DNA of 64,000 nucleotides from Macrococcoides caseolyticum (GTDB lineage Bacteria; Bacillota; Bacilli; Staphylococcales; Staphylococcaceae): NCBI RefSeq assembly GCF_002902665.1, contig NZ_PPRM01000008.1, positions 62,001 to 126,000 of the forward strand. Direction: 5' to 3'. This document shows, in pieces, positions 32,248 through 42,571 of this stretch. The position numbers and the translations under genes are program-made. Positions within the stretch are counted from its first letter, which is position 1. Each line of letters starts with the position of its first letter. The notes under the pieces were generated by a model that was not told the origin of the DNA, ran no database searches, and was given only the letters and a program-made list of their open reading frames with translations.

Positions 32248-32970
32248 CTATTTATCACGTTTAAGATGTTCTAAATATTCTTTATCTGACTGAGTCAGTG
32301 GGTAGTGTTCTAATAAATCTGGTCTGCGTTCAAAAGTACGCTTCAAGCGCATTTCATGGCGCCATGATTCGATATGCTTATGGTTACCGCTAAGCAGTAC
32401 ATCCGGTACTTTCATTCCATTATAGTCAGCAGGTCTCGTATATTGTGGGTATTCAAGTAATCCAGTTGAGAATGAATCATCCAGATGACTTTCTTCTTTT
32501 ATTGATTCAGGGATCAGTCTCACGATTGCATCTGTCATTGTAATTGCTGCAAGTTCTCCACCGGTTAATACATAATCACCGATAGAGAGTTCATCAGTTA
32601 CAAGATGCTCGCGTATGCGTTCATCATATCCTTCATAATGACCACAAATAAATACAAGGTGCTCTTCTTGTGCTAACGATTCAGCAACTTGCTGCGTGAA
32701 AGGTTTTCCTTGCGGACACATAAGGATAACACGTGTCTTGCTCGCTTTATCAATGGCATTCATTGCATTGAATATCGGTTCTGGCTTTAGAACCATACCT
32801 TGCCCTCCGCCATATGGATAATCATCCACCTGGTTATGTTTATTACCTGAATAATCTCTGAAGTTCACTGTGTTCAGCTCTACAATTCCTTTTTCCTGTG
32901 CACGTTTCATAATAGAATGATTCAGTACGTCAAACATTTCAGGGAATAATGTTAAATAATCAATCTTCAT
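32248..32970 (-). CDS. trmD: tRNA (guanine-37-N1)-methyltransferase
   Basis: SPOUT-class enzyme that methylates G37 of tRNAs to prevent frameshifting. [10 protein letters not shown] at the start, [14 protein letters not shown] near 52, [11 protein letters not shown] near 109, and the knot segment [14 protein letters not shown] near 132. 240 residues. Its ATG shares one base with the rimM stop codon (TAATG). Confidence 0.97.
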   Translation of the reverse strand: MKIDYLTLFPEMFDVLNHSIMKRAQEKGIVELNTVNFRDYSGNKHNQVDDYPYGGGQGMVLKPEPIFNAMNAIDKASKTRVILMCPQGKPFTQQVAESLAQEEHLVFICGHYEGYDERIREHLVTDELSIGDYVLTGGELAAITMTDAIVRLIPESIKEESHLDDSFSTGLLEYPQYTRPADYNGMKVPDVLLSGNHKHIESWRHEMRLKRTFERRPDLLEHYPLTQSDKEYLEHLKRDK

Positions 32971-33467
32971 TATAATAACCCTTCGATCGCTTCGATGATG
33001 ATTTTTTTATTATCAATATCGATTGACTTAACAACATCTTCAATATACGGAATCAAGTATTCTTTATCTCCTTGAACGACCCATACATCGTTCGCTCCTG
33101 TTTCAAAGATATCATTCACAATACCGATTTCGCGTTCGCCATCAAACACAGTGCACCCAATAATATCTGAATAGAAGTATTCGTTTTCGTCCAATATAAT
33201 ATCTTCATTCTCAATCTCCTGATAGACATCCAGGCCCTTATACTTTTCTACATCGTTTATATTATTCAAACCTTCAAATGCTATCATATGGAAGTTTTTG
33301 TGGGTACGATACGATTTGATTGTAAGCGTAACTCGCTCATTTTTAAATGGGATCATCAGCACCTTACCTGGCTTAAAACGTTCTGCGGCAAAATCAGATG
33401 CCGTTAAAATCTTTACTTCGCCTTTCACACCGTGTGTATTGACGATTTTCCCTACATTCATTTCCAT
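32970..33467 (-). CDS. rimM: Ribosome maturation factor RimM
   Basis: Assists 16S rRNA 3' domain folding around S19. N-terminal RimM barrel ([15 protein letters not shown]) and C-terminal PRC barrel ([21 protein letters not shown]) are visible. The start at 33467 (165 residues) lies behind GGAGG; an in-frame ATG 12 codons upstream is rejected because it sits inside the khpA terminator. It is directly upstream of trmD. Confidence 0.93.
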   Translation of the reverse strand: MEMNVGKIVNTHGVKGEVKILTASDFAAERFKPGKVLMIPFKNERVTLTIKSYRTHKNFHMIAFEGLNNINDVEKYKGLDVYQEIENEDIILDENEYFYSDIIGCTVFDGEREIGIVNDIFETGANDVWVVQGDKEYLIPYIEDVVKSIDIDNKKIIIEAIEGLL

Positions 33468-33485
33468 TTCACAAACCTCCATCTC

Positions 33486-33516
33486 ATAAAAAAAGAGTAC
33501 CAAAAAAGGTACTCTT
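33486..33516 (-). terminator. Intrinsic terminator of rpsP-khpA, immediately before rimM
   Basis: Nine-base arms 33493-33501 and 33508-33516, 6-base loop, then seven Ts on the minus strand. It contains the khpA stop codon and ends about 20 bases before the rimM start. Confidence 0.85.
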
Positions 33517-33742
33517 AATCAATCTCTACAAACACTTTCTTAACAGACGCAAGTTCTGCACCACTCGTAACTATTCGCATTGCCTTGGCAATACGACCTT
33601 GTTTACCGATTACTTTACCTTTATCGTCCTGATTGACTGATAGGTGATATGTAATGCTGGATGCATGTTCTTCCTTCGTGATCTTAATATCTTCAGGATG
33701 ACTCACAAGCGGTGTAACAATGGTTTGTATTAATTTTTCCAT
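33515..33742 (-). CDS. khpA: KH-domain RNA-binding protein KhpA (YlqC)
   Basis: Small RNA chaperone of 75 residues with one type II KH domain; the GxxG loop is in [15 protein letters not shown] near 42-56. Family members pair with KhpB and influence cell length in streptococci. It follows rpsP by 5 bases, so cotranscription with S16 is almost certain. Confidence 0.92.
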   Translation of the reverse strand: MEKLIQTIVTPLVSHPEDIKITKEEHASSITYHLSVNQDDKGKVIGKQGRIAKAMRIVTSGAELASVKKVFVEID

Positions 33743-33747
33743 AGCGA

Positions 33748-34023
33748 TTACTTCGCGATTTTTTGGTTATGGAATTTCTCCATAATACCTTGCGTTGATA
33801 AGATATTACGAACTGTATCAGTTGGTTTTGCACCATCTGCTAACCATTTTAACGCTAAAGCTTCATCAACTTTGATTTCTGCTTCAGGTTTAGCAACTGG
33901 GTTATAAGTTCCAATTGCTTCGATGATACGACCATCACGTGGTGCGCGTGCATCTGCTACTACAATACGGTAGAATGGGTTTCTTTTAGAACCCATACGA
34001 GTTAAACGAATTTTTACTGCCAT
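33748..34023 (-). CDS. rpsP: 30S ribosomal protein S16
   Basis: 91 residues from the ATG at 34023, starting [23 protein letters not shown] after Met, which is diagnostic. GGAGAG is 9 bases upstream; a longer ATG adds five foreign residues. Two hairpins lie in its leader. Confidence 0.97.
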   Translation of the reverse strand: MAVKIRLTRMGSKRNPFYRIVVADARAPRDGRIIEAIGTYNPVAKPEAEIKVDEALALKWLADGAKPTDTVRNILSTQGIMEKFHNQKIAK

Positions 34024-34067
34024 TATAAATCTCTCCATTTCTAATCTTTTCTCAAGTACTAATATTA

Positions 34068-34105
34068 ACAGGAAACTTGTTTCCTGTAAAGTGTTTTTTC
34101 TTTAC
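34068..34105 (-). promoter_or_regulatory. Two adjoining hairpins in the rpsP leader
   Basis: On the minus strand GTAAAG/CTTTAC (34105-34100 with 34091-34086) is followed at once by a 9-base stem ACAGGAAAC/GTTTCCTGT (34087-34079 with 34076-34068), the two sharing two bases. T-richness after the second is weak, so this looks like leader structure rather than a terminator. Confidence 0.35.
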
Positions 34106-34119
34106 AAAAATAAATTTAA

Positions 34120-34154
34120 TATAAAAGACAGAAAAAATCAAGTTTTTTCTGTCT
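34120..34154 (-). terminator. Intrinsic terminator of ffh
   Basis: Twelve-base arms 34126-34137 and 34143-34154 with a 5-base loop, T/A-rich tract after it on the minus strand. Confidence 0.7.
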
Positions 34155-34165
34155 CTTAGTAGATA

Positions 34166-35518
34166 TTAAAACGGTAAATTCATGCCCTGGAACGGATTAC
34201 GCCCTTTTTTACCTTTTTTCATTCCTGTAAACTGCTTCATCATCTTCTTCATCTCTTCAAACTGTTTAATCAGTTTATTCACTTCAGATAAACTTCTGCC
34301 TGAACCTTTTGCGATTCTCTTCTTACGTGATACATTGATAATCGCCGGATTGTTACGTTCTTCTTTCGTCATTGAACGAATAATTGCCTGCACATGATCA
34401 ATTTGCTTAGCGTTCATATTAACATTATTAAGACCTTTCATCTTGTTCGCACCAGGAATCATCTTAAGCAGTTCATCAAGAGGGCCTAGAGCTTTAACCT
34501 GTTCGAGCTGCTCCAGAAAATCATCAAAAGTGAATGATGAGGTCTTCATCTTCTGTTCAAGTTCTTTCGCTTTAGATTCATCTACTTGAGACTGTGCTTT
34601 TTCGATTAAACTTAACACATCACCCATACCTAGAATACGAGATGCCATGCGTTCTGGATGAAAAGGTTCTAGTCCATCAAGTTTCTCACTCATACCGACA
34701 AACTTAATTGGTTTTTGTGTGACACTTCGAATCGAGAGCGCTGCCCCACCACGAGTATCTCCATCAAGTTTCGTTAAAGTAACACCCGTAACATCCAGCT
34801 GACTATCGAAACTCTCAGCGACATTCACTGCATCTTGACCTGTCATAGAATCTACGACAAGCATAATTTCATCAGGTTGACTGATTTCTTTAACTTCAAC
34901 AAGCTCATTCATCAATGCTTCATCAATATGCAGGCGTCCTGCTGTATCGATAATCACAAAGTCCAGATGTTCTTCTTTTGCGTGTTGTAGTGCACGTTCT
35001 GTAATTTCTTTAGGTGATACTTGATCCCCTAAAGTAAATACCGGTATATCGATCTGCTTCCCTACTGTCTGTAGCTGCTGTATTGCAGCAGGTCTGTAGA
35101 TATCACATGCGACGAGCAATGGTTTCTTGTTATATTTCTTGCGCATTAAAAGTGCCAGTTTACCTGCAGTCGTCGTTTTACCTGCCCCTTGTAAACCTAC
35201 CATCATCACAACAGTCGGTGGTTTCTTACTCATATTAATCTGAGTATTCTCAGAACCCATTAAAGTCGTTAGTTCTTCCTGTACAATTTTAATAATCTGT
35301 TGCCCAGGCGTTAATGACTGCATCACTTCTGAACCAATTGCACGATCGGATACTGTCTTAACAAATTCTTTTACCACTTTAAAGTTAACATCGGCTTCAA
35401 GTAATGCTAAGCGTACTTCACGCATCATCACCTTTATATCCGCTTCTGTAACTTTACCTTTACCTTTAATCTTCTGCATTGTAGCCTGGAGTCGATCTGA
35501 TAATCCTTCAAAAGCCAT
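34166..35518 (-). CDS. ffh: Signal recognition particle protein Ffh
   Basis: SRP54 GTPase that binds signal sequences and 4.5S/scRNA and delivers ribosomes to FtsY. N domain 1-90, GTPase motif GLQGAGKTTTAGKLA near 103, DTAGRLHID near 188, TKLDGDTRGGAAL near 245; C-terminal M domain with the RNA-binding helix KGSGRSLSEVNKLIKQFEEM near 400 and methionine-rich end. 450 residues. Downstream of ylxM. Confidence 0.97.
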   Translation of the reverse strand: MAFEGLSDRLQATMQKIKGKGKVTEADIKVMMREVRLALLEADVNFKVVKEFVKTVSDRAIGSEVMQSLTPGQQIIKIVQEELTTLMGSENTQINMSKKPPTVVMMVGLQGAGKTTTAGKLALLMRKKYNKKPLLVACDIYRPAAIQQLQTVGKQIDIPVFTLGDQVSPKEITERALQHAKEEHLDFVIIDTAGRLHIDEALMNELVEVKEISQPDEIMLVVDSMTGQDAVNVAESFDSQLDVTGVTLTKLDGDTRGGAALSIRSVTQKPIKFVGMSEKLDGLEPFHPERMASRILGMGDVLSLIEKAQSQVDESKAKELEQKMKTSSFTFDDFLEQLEQVKALGPLDELLKMIPGANKMKGLNNVNMNAKQIDHVQAIIRSMTKEERNNPAIINVSRKKRIAKGSGRSLSEVNKLIKQFEEMKKMMKQFTGMKKGKKGRNPFQGMNLPF

Positions 35519-35529
35519 ACAATGACCCC

Positions 35530-35874
35530 CTATTCTATTCTTTGTAATTGTTCTATATATGCTTCTAACTGCTGATTACGTTGTGCATTACCCTGTAGTT
35601 TAGTTAATCGAAGCATCTCTTCGTATATGGCCTGACGCTGTTCAAATTTATGGTACAGACCAAGCTTACTTTCATATTCTTCTAATAAATCACCAGTACG
35701 TCTAATATTATCATAAACTGCTTGTCTTGATACCTCAAACGTTTCAGCAATCTCTGATAGTGATTCATCATCCATATAATACTTTTCAAGATAGTTTCTC
35801 TGTTTGTCTGTTAATAATGACTGATAAAAGTCAAACAGATAGTTCATGCGCATCGTCTTCAGCAGATCACTCAT
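35530..35874 (-). CDS. ylxM: YlxM (UPF0122), helix-turn-helix SRP-associated protein
   Basis: 114-residue sigma-like helix-turn-helix protein: [37 protein letters not shown] spans residues 21-57. Encoded between ftsY and ffh in many Firmicutes, and streptococcal homologues bind the SRP GTPase-RNA complex. Starts within the last codons of ftsY (8-base overlap) and precedes ffh by 11 bases. Confidence 0.9.
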   Translation of the reverse strand: MSDLLKTMRMNYLFDFYQSLLTDKQRNYLEKYYMDDESLSEIAETFEVSRQAVYDNIRRTGDLLEEYESKLGLYHKFEQRQAIYEEMLRLTKLQGNAQRNQQLEAYIEQLQRIE

Positions 35875-37117
35875 GGTCTGAATTATCCTTCATTACTTCT
35901 GCTGCCTTATTCTCTTCTTCAGTAGAAACTTCAATCATATCAGCAAATAATCCGTATACATAACTTTCTGCATCGAACGGCTGTAAATCATCCAACTTTT
36001 CACCGAGTCCGACAAATTTAACCGGAATGTGCAGTTCATTCCGAATCGCAAGCACGATACCACCTTTTGCGGTACCGTCCAGCTTCGTCAGAACAATTCC
36101 CGATACATCCGTCACTTCTTTAAATGCTTTTGCCTGTACGAGCGCATTTTGTCCTGTTGTCGCATCCAATGCAAGCAGCACTTCATGCGGCGCACCTGGT
36201 ACAGCACGAGATAACACTTTTTTAACCTTCTCTAATTCTGTCATTAAGTTTGCTTTATTTTGAAGACGCCCTGCTGTGTCACAGATTAAAATATCCGCGC
36301 CACGATTTTTCGCAGCCCCAATTGCATCGTACATAACGGCTGCTGGATCTGAGCCCTCACTTTGCTTAATTACTTCAACACCGACACGGTCACCCCATAC
36401 TTGAAGCTGTTCAATGGCGCCTGCACGGAACGTATCTCCTGCAGCAAGCATCACTTTTTTACCTTGTCCTTTGTAGCGATGCGCAAGTTTTCCTATTGTC
36501 GTCGTTTTTCCGACACCGTTAACACCAACCATAAGTATTACAGTAAGGCCATCTTCCTGAATGTTCATTTCTTGTAGTTTATCGTCTTCTTGTTCATAGA
36601 TCTCTACAATCTTCTCTACGATAACTTCCCTTAAGTCAGCTGTCTCTGTAATATTGCGACGCTTCGCCTCCATACGAAGAGATTCCACTAAATCCATGAC
36701 CGTATTAAATCCAACATCTGCCTGAATCAGCATTTCTTCTAAAGCTTCGAAGAAATCTTCATCAACAGTACGGTACATCGCAAGTAAATCGTTAAGCTTA
36801 TTCTGGAAGTTTTCACGAGATTTCTCTAGCCCTTCACGGAATTTCGCACCAATTTGCTGTGCTTCAAGCTCCTCAAATTCTTCAATAGAAATTAAATCAT
36901 CATCATCAAAATCGAATTCCCAGTCAGATTTCTTTTCCGTTTTCTTCGGCTGCTCAATAACTTCAGCGTGATCTACACTTTCGCTTGTCTGTACATCATG
37001 CGCTGGATCCTCCTGCTGTGGATCTAGTGTATCGTCTGGTGCTAAGGTTTCCAATGGATCCGTCGTTTCTTCGTTATTTCCGACAAATTTATTTTTTAAT
37101 TTTTTAAAGAAACTCAT
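35867..37117 (-). CDS. ftsY: Signal recognition particle receptor FtsY
   Basis: Membrane-associated SRP receptor GTPase. The first 90 residues form an acidic low-complexity A domain (rich in Asp, Glu, Gln); NG domain follows, with [19 protein letters not shown] near 200, DTAGRLQNK near 285 and [11 protein letters not shown] near 345. 416 residues. Its ATG overlaps the smc stop codon (ATGA). Confidence 0.96.
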   Translation of the reverse strand: MSFFKKLKNKFVGNNEETTDPLETLAPDDTLDPQQEDPAHDVQTSESVDHAEVIEQPKKTEKKSDWEFDFDDDDLISIEEFEELEAQQIGAKFREGLEKSRENFQNKLNDLLAMYRTVDEDFFEALEEMLIQADVGFNTVMDLVESLRMEAKRRNITETADLREVIVEKIVEIYEQEDDKLQEMNIQEDGLTVILMVGVNGVGKTTTIGKLAHRYKGQGKKVMLAAGDTFRAGAIEQLQVWGDRVGVEVIKQSEGSDPAAVMYDAIGAAKNRGADILICDTAGRLQNKANLMTELEKVKKVLSRAVPGAPHEVLLALDATTGQNALVQAKAFKEVTDVSGIVLTKLDGTAKGGIVLAIRNELHIPVKFVGLGEKLDDLQPFDAESYVYGLFADMIEVSTEEENKAAEVMKDNSDHE

Positions 37118-40100
37118 TTCGTCAACTCCTTAAATTTTTTATCGTCAATTTCTTTCAGATTCACACTTACTAGTTTAGATATCCCTGAGTTCTGCATCGT
37201 AACGCCGTAAAGTCGATCGCTTTGTTCCATCGTCCCCTTACGGTGGGTGATCACAATAAACTGGGTATCTTTCTTTAATGTGGTTAAATAATGCGCAAAT
37301 CGACTGACGTTTGCTTCATCAAGTGCCGCTTCTACTTCGTCTAGTATTACGAACGGTGCTTTCTTCTTATTTAAGATTGCAAAGAGCAGAACTATCGCAG
37401 TCATCGCACGTTCACCGCCCGATAACAACGATAAGTGCTGCCTTTTCTTTCCTGGTGGCTGAACATAGATGTCGATCCCGCTTGTTAAATAATCTTCTTC
37501 CGTCAGAATCAATCTTCCTTCCCCACCACCGAACAATTGTTTGAAGATGTGCTCAAAAGCATTTGATACCACTTCAAATGTTGCCTTAAAGCGCTCAGCA
37601 ACTGTATGATCCATATCTCTGATAATCATTTCGAGATTATCTTTGGCTTCTAGCAGATCCGCTTCTTGTGATATTAAGAATTCATAACGCTCCTTCACTG
37701 CTGCATATTGTTCTATCGCATTCATATTCACTGGTCCTAATTCGTCTACAGCAATCTTCGTAAGTTTGACACGACTTCTTAATTCGTTTAACTGCTTTGC
37801 ATCATCGATCGTCAAGCGATGTTCAAATATATAGTCTTCTGCAGCCTCATAGGTCATTTCATAAGTAAAGCTTAGATGTTCGAGATAATTTTCAAGCTTT
37901 ACATCCAATCTCGAATGCTGTACTTTGAGGTCACCAATGCCATTTTCAATGCCATTTATCTGACGCACAAGTTCTTTACTCTGCATTTCAAGTTCGGCTT
38001 CTTGTTCGATATATTCCTCGACAGTCTGCTGTAAATCTTCAATCTGGCGATGCAGAAAACTTTTCTTTCCTCTGTCTTCATCAACACTTTTTTCAAGTTG
38101 AATGATTTCTTTTTGAAGCTTCTCTCGGTCAATCGCATGCTCAAGTTGACTTAAATGTTTAAGTTCACTTTCTATTGTCTCTATTTTGTCTAACAGATCT
38201 CTTTTTACCTTTTGATAATAATGAATATCTGCTTCTAGCTTATTTATAGATTTATGAATACCTTGCATTTCATGTTGCATATTTTCAAGTAATGATTTTT
38301 TATTCTGTGCATTATTCTGATATAACTTTATCTTGTCTGTTAGTTCCGATAGCCGTGCTTCGATTGTCTGAATGTTGTCATAGATAAGCGCTCTGTCTTT
38401 CTCCAGTTGATTGATTTCCTGTCGCTCTTTATCATATTGTGTTCTAGTCTCAAGCTTTGACTGCAAGCGCTCTAGCTTTATATGAATTTCTTCACGCGTC
38501 AACTTTAGCTGATGTAATTCATCACGCAGCTGAATACCATTTTGTTTATCCTGTTCAAGCTGGAATTCAGCCTCTGAAATTGATTCATTCAACTGACTTA
38601 CCTTTTCTCTTAATTGTAAAGTTTGTGATTCATAGTCGTTTAATTGCTGCGACAACTGCTGCAATTCGTTTCGAGATGACAAGGCTTGCGTCGGCTTTTG
38701 TCTACTTCCACCTGTCATTGAACCTCCTGGATTAACAACTTGTCCATCCAGTGTTACCACTTTATGTCTATATGATACGAACTTTGCAATCTTGTTGGCT
38801 TCAGCAAGTGTCGTTGCGATGATAATATGTCCTGCAATATTATCTATAATATTTTTGTATTTATTATCTGCTGTAATAAGCGTATTTAACGTGCCGATAT
38901 ACCCTTCGAATCGGGTCAGTCCAGTTACGATATCACTCGTGATATTTCTAGGTTTGATGACATTTAATGGTAGAAATGTAGCACGTCCTGCTTGTTTTGA
39001 TTTCAAGAATTCTATTGCTTTACGTGCAGCTTGTGCATCTTCTACGATAATATGCTGTAAGACCCCACCTAAAGCACTGTCCAGCGCATCGTTATAGCGA
39101 GGGTCTACTGCTATGGTATCAAGTACCGTATGATGAATACCATCTAGCTTCTCTTTATTTTTTAGCAGTAACCTGACACCTTGATAATACCCTTGATATT
39201 CTTCTTGCATTGTTTTTAATCGATGCACTTTAGATTCTAGTGTAGAGATAAAACGGTCAGCTTGTTTTAAGTTTTCACTTTCCCTAAAGTAAAGCTGCTT
39301 TTGCTTAGTGATATGTTGCTGACGCTCTGTATAGGATAGTCGTTTGTTATCAACCATCTGTTCCATACTATTAATCTGTTCGTTCAACGACTGCTGCTCT
39401 GAGAGCAAATCTTCATACTGTGTCATTGTCGATTCATCAACTTGCGCTTCTTCCTTACAATTAAACTGTTCGATTCTTGAATTCATATGCTGTATATCAT
39501 TTTCAAGTTTCGTCTTCATCGTAAACTGTTCATAGTATTCACTTCTTGTCTCTTCAATCAATGCTTCGATGTCATCAGCTAATGCAGATTGGTCGTATTC
39601 TGCCTGAGATAGTTTTTGTTTTTTTGATAATCTTTCCTGTTTTAAAGTTTGTATTTTAGCTTCTGTTGCTGATAACTCTTTTTTTGTATGTTCCAGCGTC
39701 TGGGCAAGTGTTTTTTGCAGCTGATGTTTCTCCTCAAAGTTCGCATCCTGATGAATGAGACGCTCTTTATTCACATTCAGCAGACCGATATTACGTTCAA
39801 TACGTTCAGTAATATGTAACAAATCGGATTTATATGTTTCAAGAAGCTTCTGTTGTTTATTTCTTTCCGATTTATGTGCATCCAGCTTATTAGAAATACG
39901 TGCACTCTTATCCTTCCTATATTTAAGCTGTTCGTCAAAACTTTGAATCTCCTGCTGCAGACGCTCATATTCTGCATTGCTCTCTTTGATATCATGTACC
40001 GTCACTTGAATATCTGCATCCTTCATCTCTTCAGATAATGCGATATATTCTTCAGCAATACTCGCTTCAATTTTAAGGGGCTCCACGCGATCCTTTAGAT

Positions 40101-40692
40101 CAAAAATAATATCATGCACACGACTGAGGTTATTCATCGTATCTTCAAGCTTCTGTTCAGTTTCCACCTTACGTTTCTTATACTTCAATACACCAGCCGC
40201 TTCTTCAATCAGTTGGCGACGTTCGCTCGGCTTAGCATTCAGTACCTGATCGACTTTCCCCTGAGAAATAATACTGAAAGCATCACGACCAAGACCACTA
40301 TCTAGAAATAACTCCGTGATATCCTTAAGTCTTACTTTCTGGTGATTCAAGAAATATTCACTTTCACCAGAGCGAAAGAGTTTACGAGTAATCAGTACCT
40401 TATCAGAATCAACAGCAAGGCTGCGCTCAATATTATTGATCGTAAGAGTTACTTGTGCAAAGTTAGTTGCATTCCTATCCTGCGCACCAGAGAAGATGAT
40501 ATCTTCCATCTTTGCACCACGCAGAGATTTTGCTGATTGTTCGCCAAGCACCCACTTGATAGCATCTGTAATATTACTTTTCCCTGAACCGTTTGGCCCA
40601 ACAATCGCTGTAACACCTTCATCAAACAGCACTGTTGTCTTATCTGCAAACGACTTGAACCCCGTTGCTTCTACCGACTGTAAATAAATCAT
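37114..40692 (-). CDS. smc: Chromosome partition protein Smc
   Basis: Condensin ATPase that compacts and helps segregate the chromosome. 1192 residues: N-terminal Walker A GPNGSGKSNITDAI near 32, two long coiled coils (about 170-510 and 675-1030), a hinge around 520-640 (GVLQHIIVEDAQAARKAIEF), and C-terminal signature LLSGGERAMTA with Walker B VILDEVEAALDE near 1115. It shares one base with the end of rnc and 4 bases with ftsY. Confidence 0.97.
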   Translation of the reverse strand: MIYLQSVEATGFKSFADKTTVLFDEGVTAIVGPNGSGKSNITDAIKWVLGEQSAKSLRGAKMEDIIFSGAQDRNATNFAQVTLTINNIERSLAVDSDKVLITRKLFRSGESEYFLNHQKVRLKDITELFLDSGLGRDAFSIISQGKVDQVLNAKPSERRQLIEEAAGVLKYKKRKVETEQKLEDTMNNLSRVHDIIFDLKDRVEPLKIEASIAEEYIALSEEMKDADIQVTVHDIKESNAEYERLQQEIQSFDEQLKYRKDKSARISNKLDAHKSERNKQQKLLETYKSDLLHITERIERNIGLLNVNKERLIHQDANFEEKHQLQKTLAQTLEHTKKELSATEAKIQTLKQERLSKKQKLSQAEYDQSALADDIEALIEETRSEYYEQFTMKTKLENDIQHMNSRIEQFNCKEEAQVDESTMTQYEDLLSEQQSLNEQINSMEQMVDNKRLSYTERQQHITKQKQLYFRESENLKQADRFISTLESKVHRLKTMQEEYQGYYQGVRLLLKNKEKLDGIHHTVLDTIAVDPRYNDALDSALGGVLQHIIVEDAQAARKAIEFLKSKQAGRATFLPLNVIKPRNITSDIVTGLTRFEGYIGTLNTLITADNKYKNIIDNIAGHIIIATTLAEANKIAKFVSYRHKVVTLDGQVVNPGGSMTGGSRQKPTQALSSRNELQQLSQQLNDYESQTLQLREKVSQLNESISEAEFQLEQDKQNGIQLRDELHQLKLTREEIHIKLERLQSKLETRTQYDKERQEINQLEKDRALIYDNIQTIEARLSELTDKIKLYQNNAQNKKSLLENMQHEMQGIHKSINKLEADIHYYQKVKRDLLDKIETIESELKHLSQLEHAIDREKLQKEIIQLEKSVDEDRGKKSFLHRQIEDLQQTVEEYIEQEAELEMQSKELVRQINGIENGIGDLKVQHSRLDVKLENYLEHLSFTYEMTYEAAEDYIFEHRLTIDDAKQLNELRSRVKLTKIAVDELGPVNMNAIEQYAAVKERYEFLISQEADLLEAKDNLEMIIRDMDHTVAERFKATFEVVSNAFEHIFKQLFGGGEGRLILTEEDYLTSGIDIYVQPPGKKRQHLSLLSGGERAMTAIVLLFAILNKKKAPFVILDEVEAALDEANVSRFAHYLTTLKKDTQFIVITHRKGTMEQSDRLYGVTMQNSGISKLVSVNLKEIDDKKFKELTK

Positions 40693-41420
40693 TATGACTC
40701 TCCTGCTGTCAGAAGCAATAAAGCAGTTTGGGCTGCCTGTTGTTCTGATTCTTTCTTCGTTCTTCCGGTACCTGTACCGATCACTTTATCTTCAACATAA
40801 ACTTCAGACGTAAACGCTTTGAAATGTGCCGGTCCTTCCTCTTTAACGAGGCGATAGGTAACTTGTAAGTTTTTAGTTTTATGAATATATTCCTGTAAAC
40901 AAGTCTTATAGTCAATAAGGCCATGCAGCAGATCTTCAGTTATCGCAGGAAAAATATAGCTGTTAAAGAATCTTTTTGTTACATCATGTCCTTGGTCAAG
41001 ATATAACGCCCCGACGAAGGCCTCAAATACATCTGCAATTAAAGATGGACGTGTTCTGCCACCTGTCTTTTCCTCGCCTTTGCCTAGCAAAATCAACTGG
41101 TCAAACTTTAACATCCTCGCAAATGTCACAAGTGAAGGTTCACATACAATTGCAGCGCGTAACTTTGTCAGCCTACCTTCTGGCAGATCCCTATGCTGCT
41201 GGTATAAATATTGTGAAACCATCAATTCTAACACCGCGTCTCCTAGGAATTCCAGGCGTTCATTGTCCTTATTTTTATCAAGCTTGAAATCATTAATGAA
41301 ACTCGAGTGTGAGAATGCCTGTACATACAGTTCAATATCATTTGGTATAATATCCAGGTGTGTGAGCACCTTGTTTAACTTTACTTTAAATTTGTCGATT
41401 ATTAGCTGTCTTTTATTCAT
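40692..41420 (-). CDS. rnc: Ribonuclease III
   Basis: Double-strand-specific endoribonuclease for rRNA and mRNA processing. Catalytic signature NERLEFLGDAVLELMVSQYL near 50-70, second acidic cluster DVFEAFVGALYLD near 120-135, and a C-terminal double-stranded RNA-binding domain (residues about 165-240). 242 residues. Cotranscribed with smc (TAATG overlap) and separated from acpP by a terminator. Confidence 0.96.
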   Translation of the reverse strand: MNKRQLIIDKFKVKLNKVLTHLDIIPNDIELYVQAFSHSSFINDFKLDKNKDNERLEFLGDAVLELMVSQYLYQQHRDLPEGRLTKLRAAIVCEPSLVTFARMLKFDQLILLGKGEEKTGGRTRPSLIADVFEAFVGALYLDQGHDVTKRFFNSYIFPAITEDLLHGLIDYKTCLQEYIHKTKNLQVTYRLVKEEGPAHFKAFTSEVYVEDKVIGTGTGRTKKESEQQAAQTALLLLTAGES

Positions 41421-41517
41421 TTCGTCCTCCTTGTCTATCCTTTTATTCTACGTTATATACGCTGTAAAAAAAAGTGATTGCTTAATAAACTTTTAAATAA
41501 TCAGCATTAATAATTTA

Positions 41518-41552
41518 AATCCGAACACAGCGGCAAATGGTGTGTTCGGATT
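41518..41552 (-). terminator. Terminator of the fapR-acpP operon
   Basis: Twelve-base arms 41518-41529 and 41541-41552 with an 11-base loop; the following tract on the minus strand is AT-rich with only a short T-run. Confidence 0.6.
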
Positions 41553-41571
41553 ATGTATTTATAGCCTTATA

Positions 41572-41805
41572 TTATTTTTCTAATGATTCGATATATTTCA
41601 CTGCATCACCAACCGTGTTGATTTTTTCAGCATCTTCATCAGGAATCTCAGTTCCAAACTGATCTTCTAATTCCATAACTAGTTCAGCGATATCTAAAGA
41701 ATCCGCACCTAAATCATCTTTGAATGAAGCTTCTGCAGTTACTTTATCTGCATCTACACCAAGACGATCTACGATAATATCTTTTACTTTGTCGAAGTTT
41801 TCCAT
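41572..41805 (-). CDS. acpP: Acyl carrier protein
   Basis: 77-residue carrier of fatty-acid intermediates on a phosphopantetheine arm attached to Ser36 in [16 protein letters not shown]. Last gene of the fapR-plsX-fabD-fabG-acpP operon; AAGGAGG precedes the ATG. Confidence 0.98.
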   Translation of the reverse strand: MENFDKVKDIIVDRLGVDADKVTAEASFKDDLGADSLDIAELVMELEDQFGTEIPDEDAEKINTVGDAVKYIESLEK

Positions 41806-41835
41806 AATTTCACCTCCTTAAAATAATTATAGTGA

Positions 41836-42570
41836 TCATTGCATATACATACCACCGTTAACATGAAATGTCTGCCCTGTAATATAGTGTGCTTTATCAC
41901 TCGCCAGAAATGCTACCATGTACGCAACATCTTCAGGTCGTCCCATCTCACCTAACGGTATCTGACTTTTCATCGTTTGGACAAGCGTCTCATCCAGCAC
42001 ATCAGTCATATCACTTTTAATAAATCCCGGGGCTACCGCGTTAACACGTATACCACGGCTAGCAAATTCCCGAGCAAAGGTTTTCGTCATTCCTTCTACA
42101 CCTGCTTTAGCTGCGACATAATTGACTTGTCCAGCATTTCCGATACTTGCGACGATACTGCTGACATTGATGACAGTTCCTGCACGTTGGCGTAGTAGTT
42201 GTCTTGAGGCAGCCTGGATGACATTGAATACGCCAGTTAAATTCGTATCGATGACATCTACAAATTCTTCTCTCTTCATACGCATCGCTAAATTATCTCT
42301 AGTGATTCCTGCATTGTTGACGATACAATCTAATGATCCAAAAGTAGCAATGGACTGATCTATCATCGATTTAACTTCTTCATGATTACTGACATCTGCT
42401 TTAATCGCAACAGCTTTTTGACCCTTATCAATAATTGCTTGTACAACTTGCTTTGCTTTTTGTTCATTCCCTGAATAATTGACGATAATATTAAATCCTT
42501 CGTCTGCCAGAGCTAAAGCAATACTTCTGCCGATACCTCTGGAACTTCCCGTAACTAAAGCCGTCTTCAT
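41836..42570 (-). CDS. fabG: 3-oxoacyl-ACP reductase FabG
   Basis: NADPH-dependent short-chain dehydrogenase, first reduction of the fatty acid elongation cycle. [16 protein letters not shown] near residue 3, NNAG near 85, catalytic Ser/Tyr/Lys in [23 protein letters not shown] near 135-157, C-terminal [12 protein letters not shown]. The ATG at 42570 (244 residues) lies one base after the fabD stop and AGG is in range; the ATG 4 codons earlier overlaps fabD. Confidence 0.95.
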   Translation of the reverse strand: MKTALVTGSSRGIGRSIALALADEGFNIIVNYSGNEQKAKQVVQAIIDKGQKAVAIKADVSNHEEVKSMIDQSIATFGSLDCIVNNAGITRDNLAMRMKREEFVDVIDTNLTGVFNVIQAASRQLLRQRAGTVINVSSIVASIGNAGQVNYVAAKAGVEGMTKTFAREFASRGIRVNAVAPGFIKSDMTDVLDETLVQTMKSQIPLGEMGRPEDVAYMVAFLASDKAHYITGQTFHVNGGMYMQ

Positions 42571-42571
42571 A

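Noticed and set aside
33468-33503. Twelve-codon upstream extension of RimM
   Set aside because: It begins within the T-run of the khpA terminator and would not be in a transcript ending there; GGAGG is correctly spaced for the later ATG.
41080-41496. 138-codon plus-strand frame opposite rnc
   Set aside because: Antisense to intact RNase III, with no ribosome binding site and no recognisable domain.
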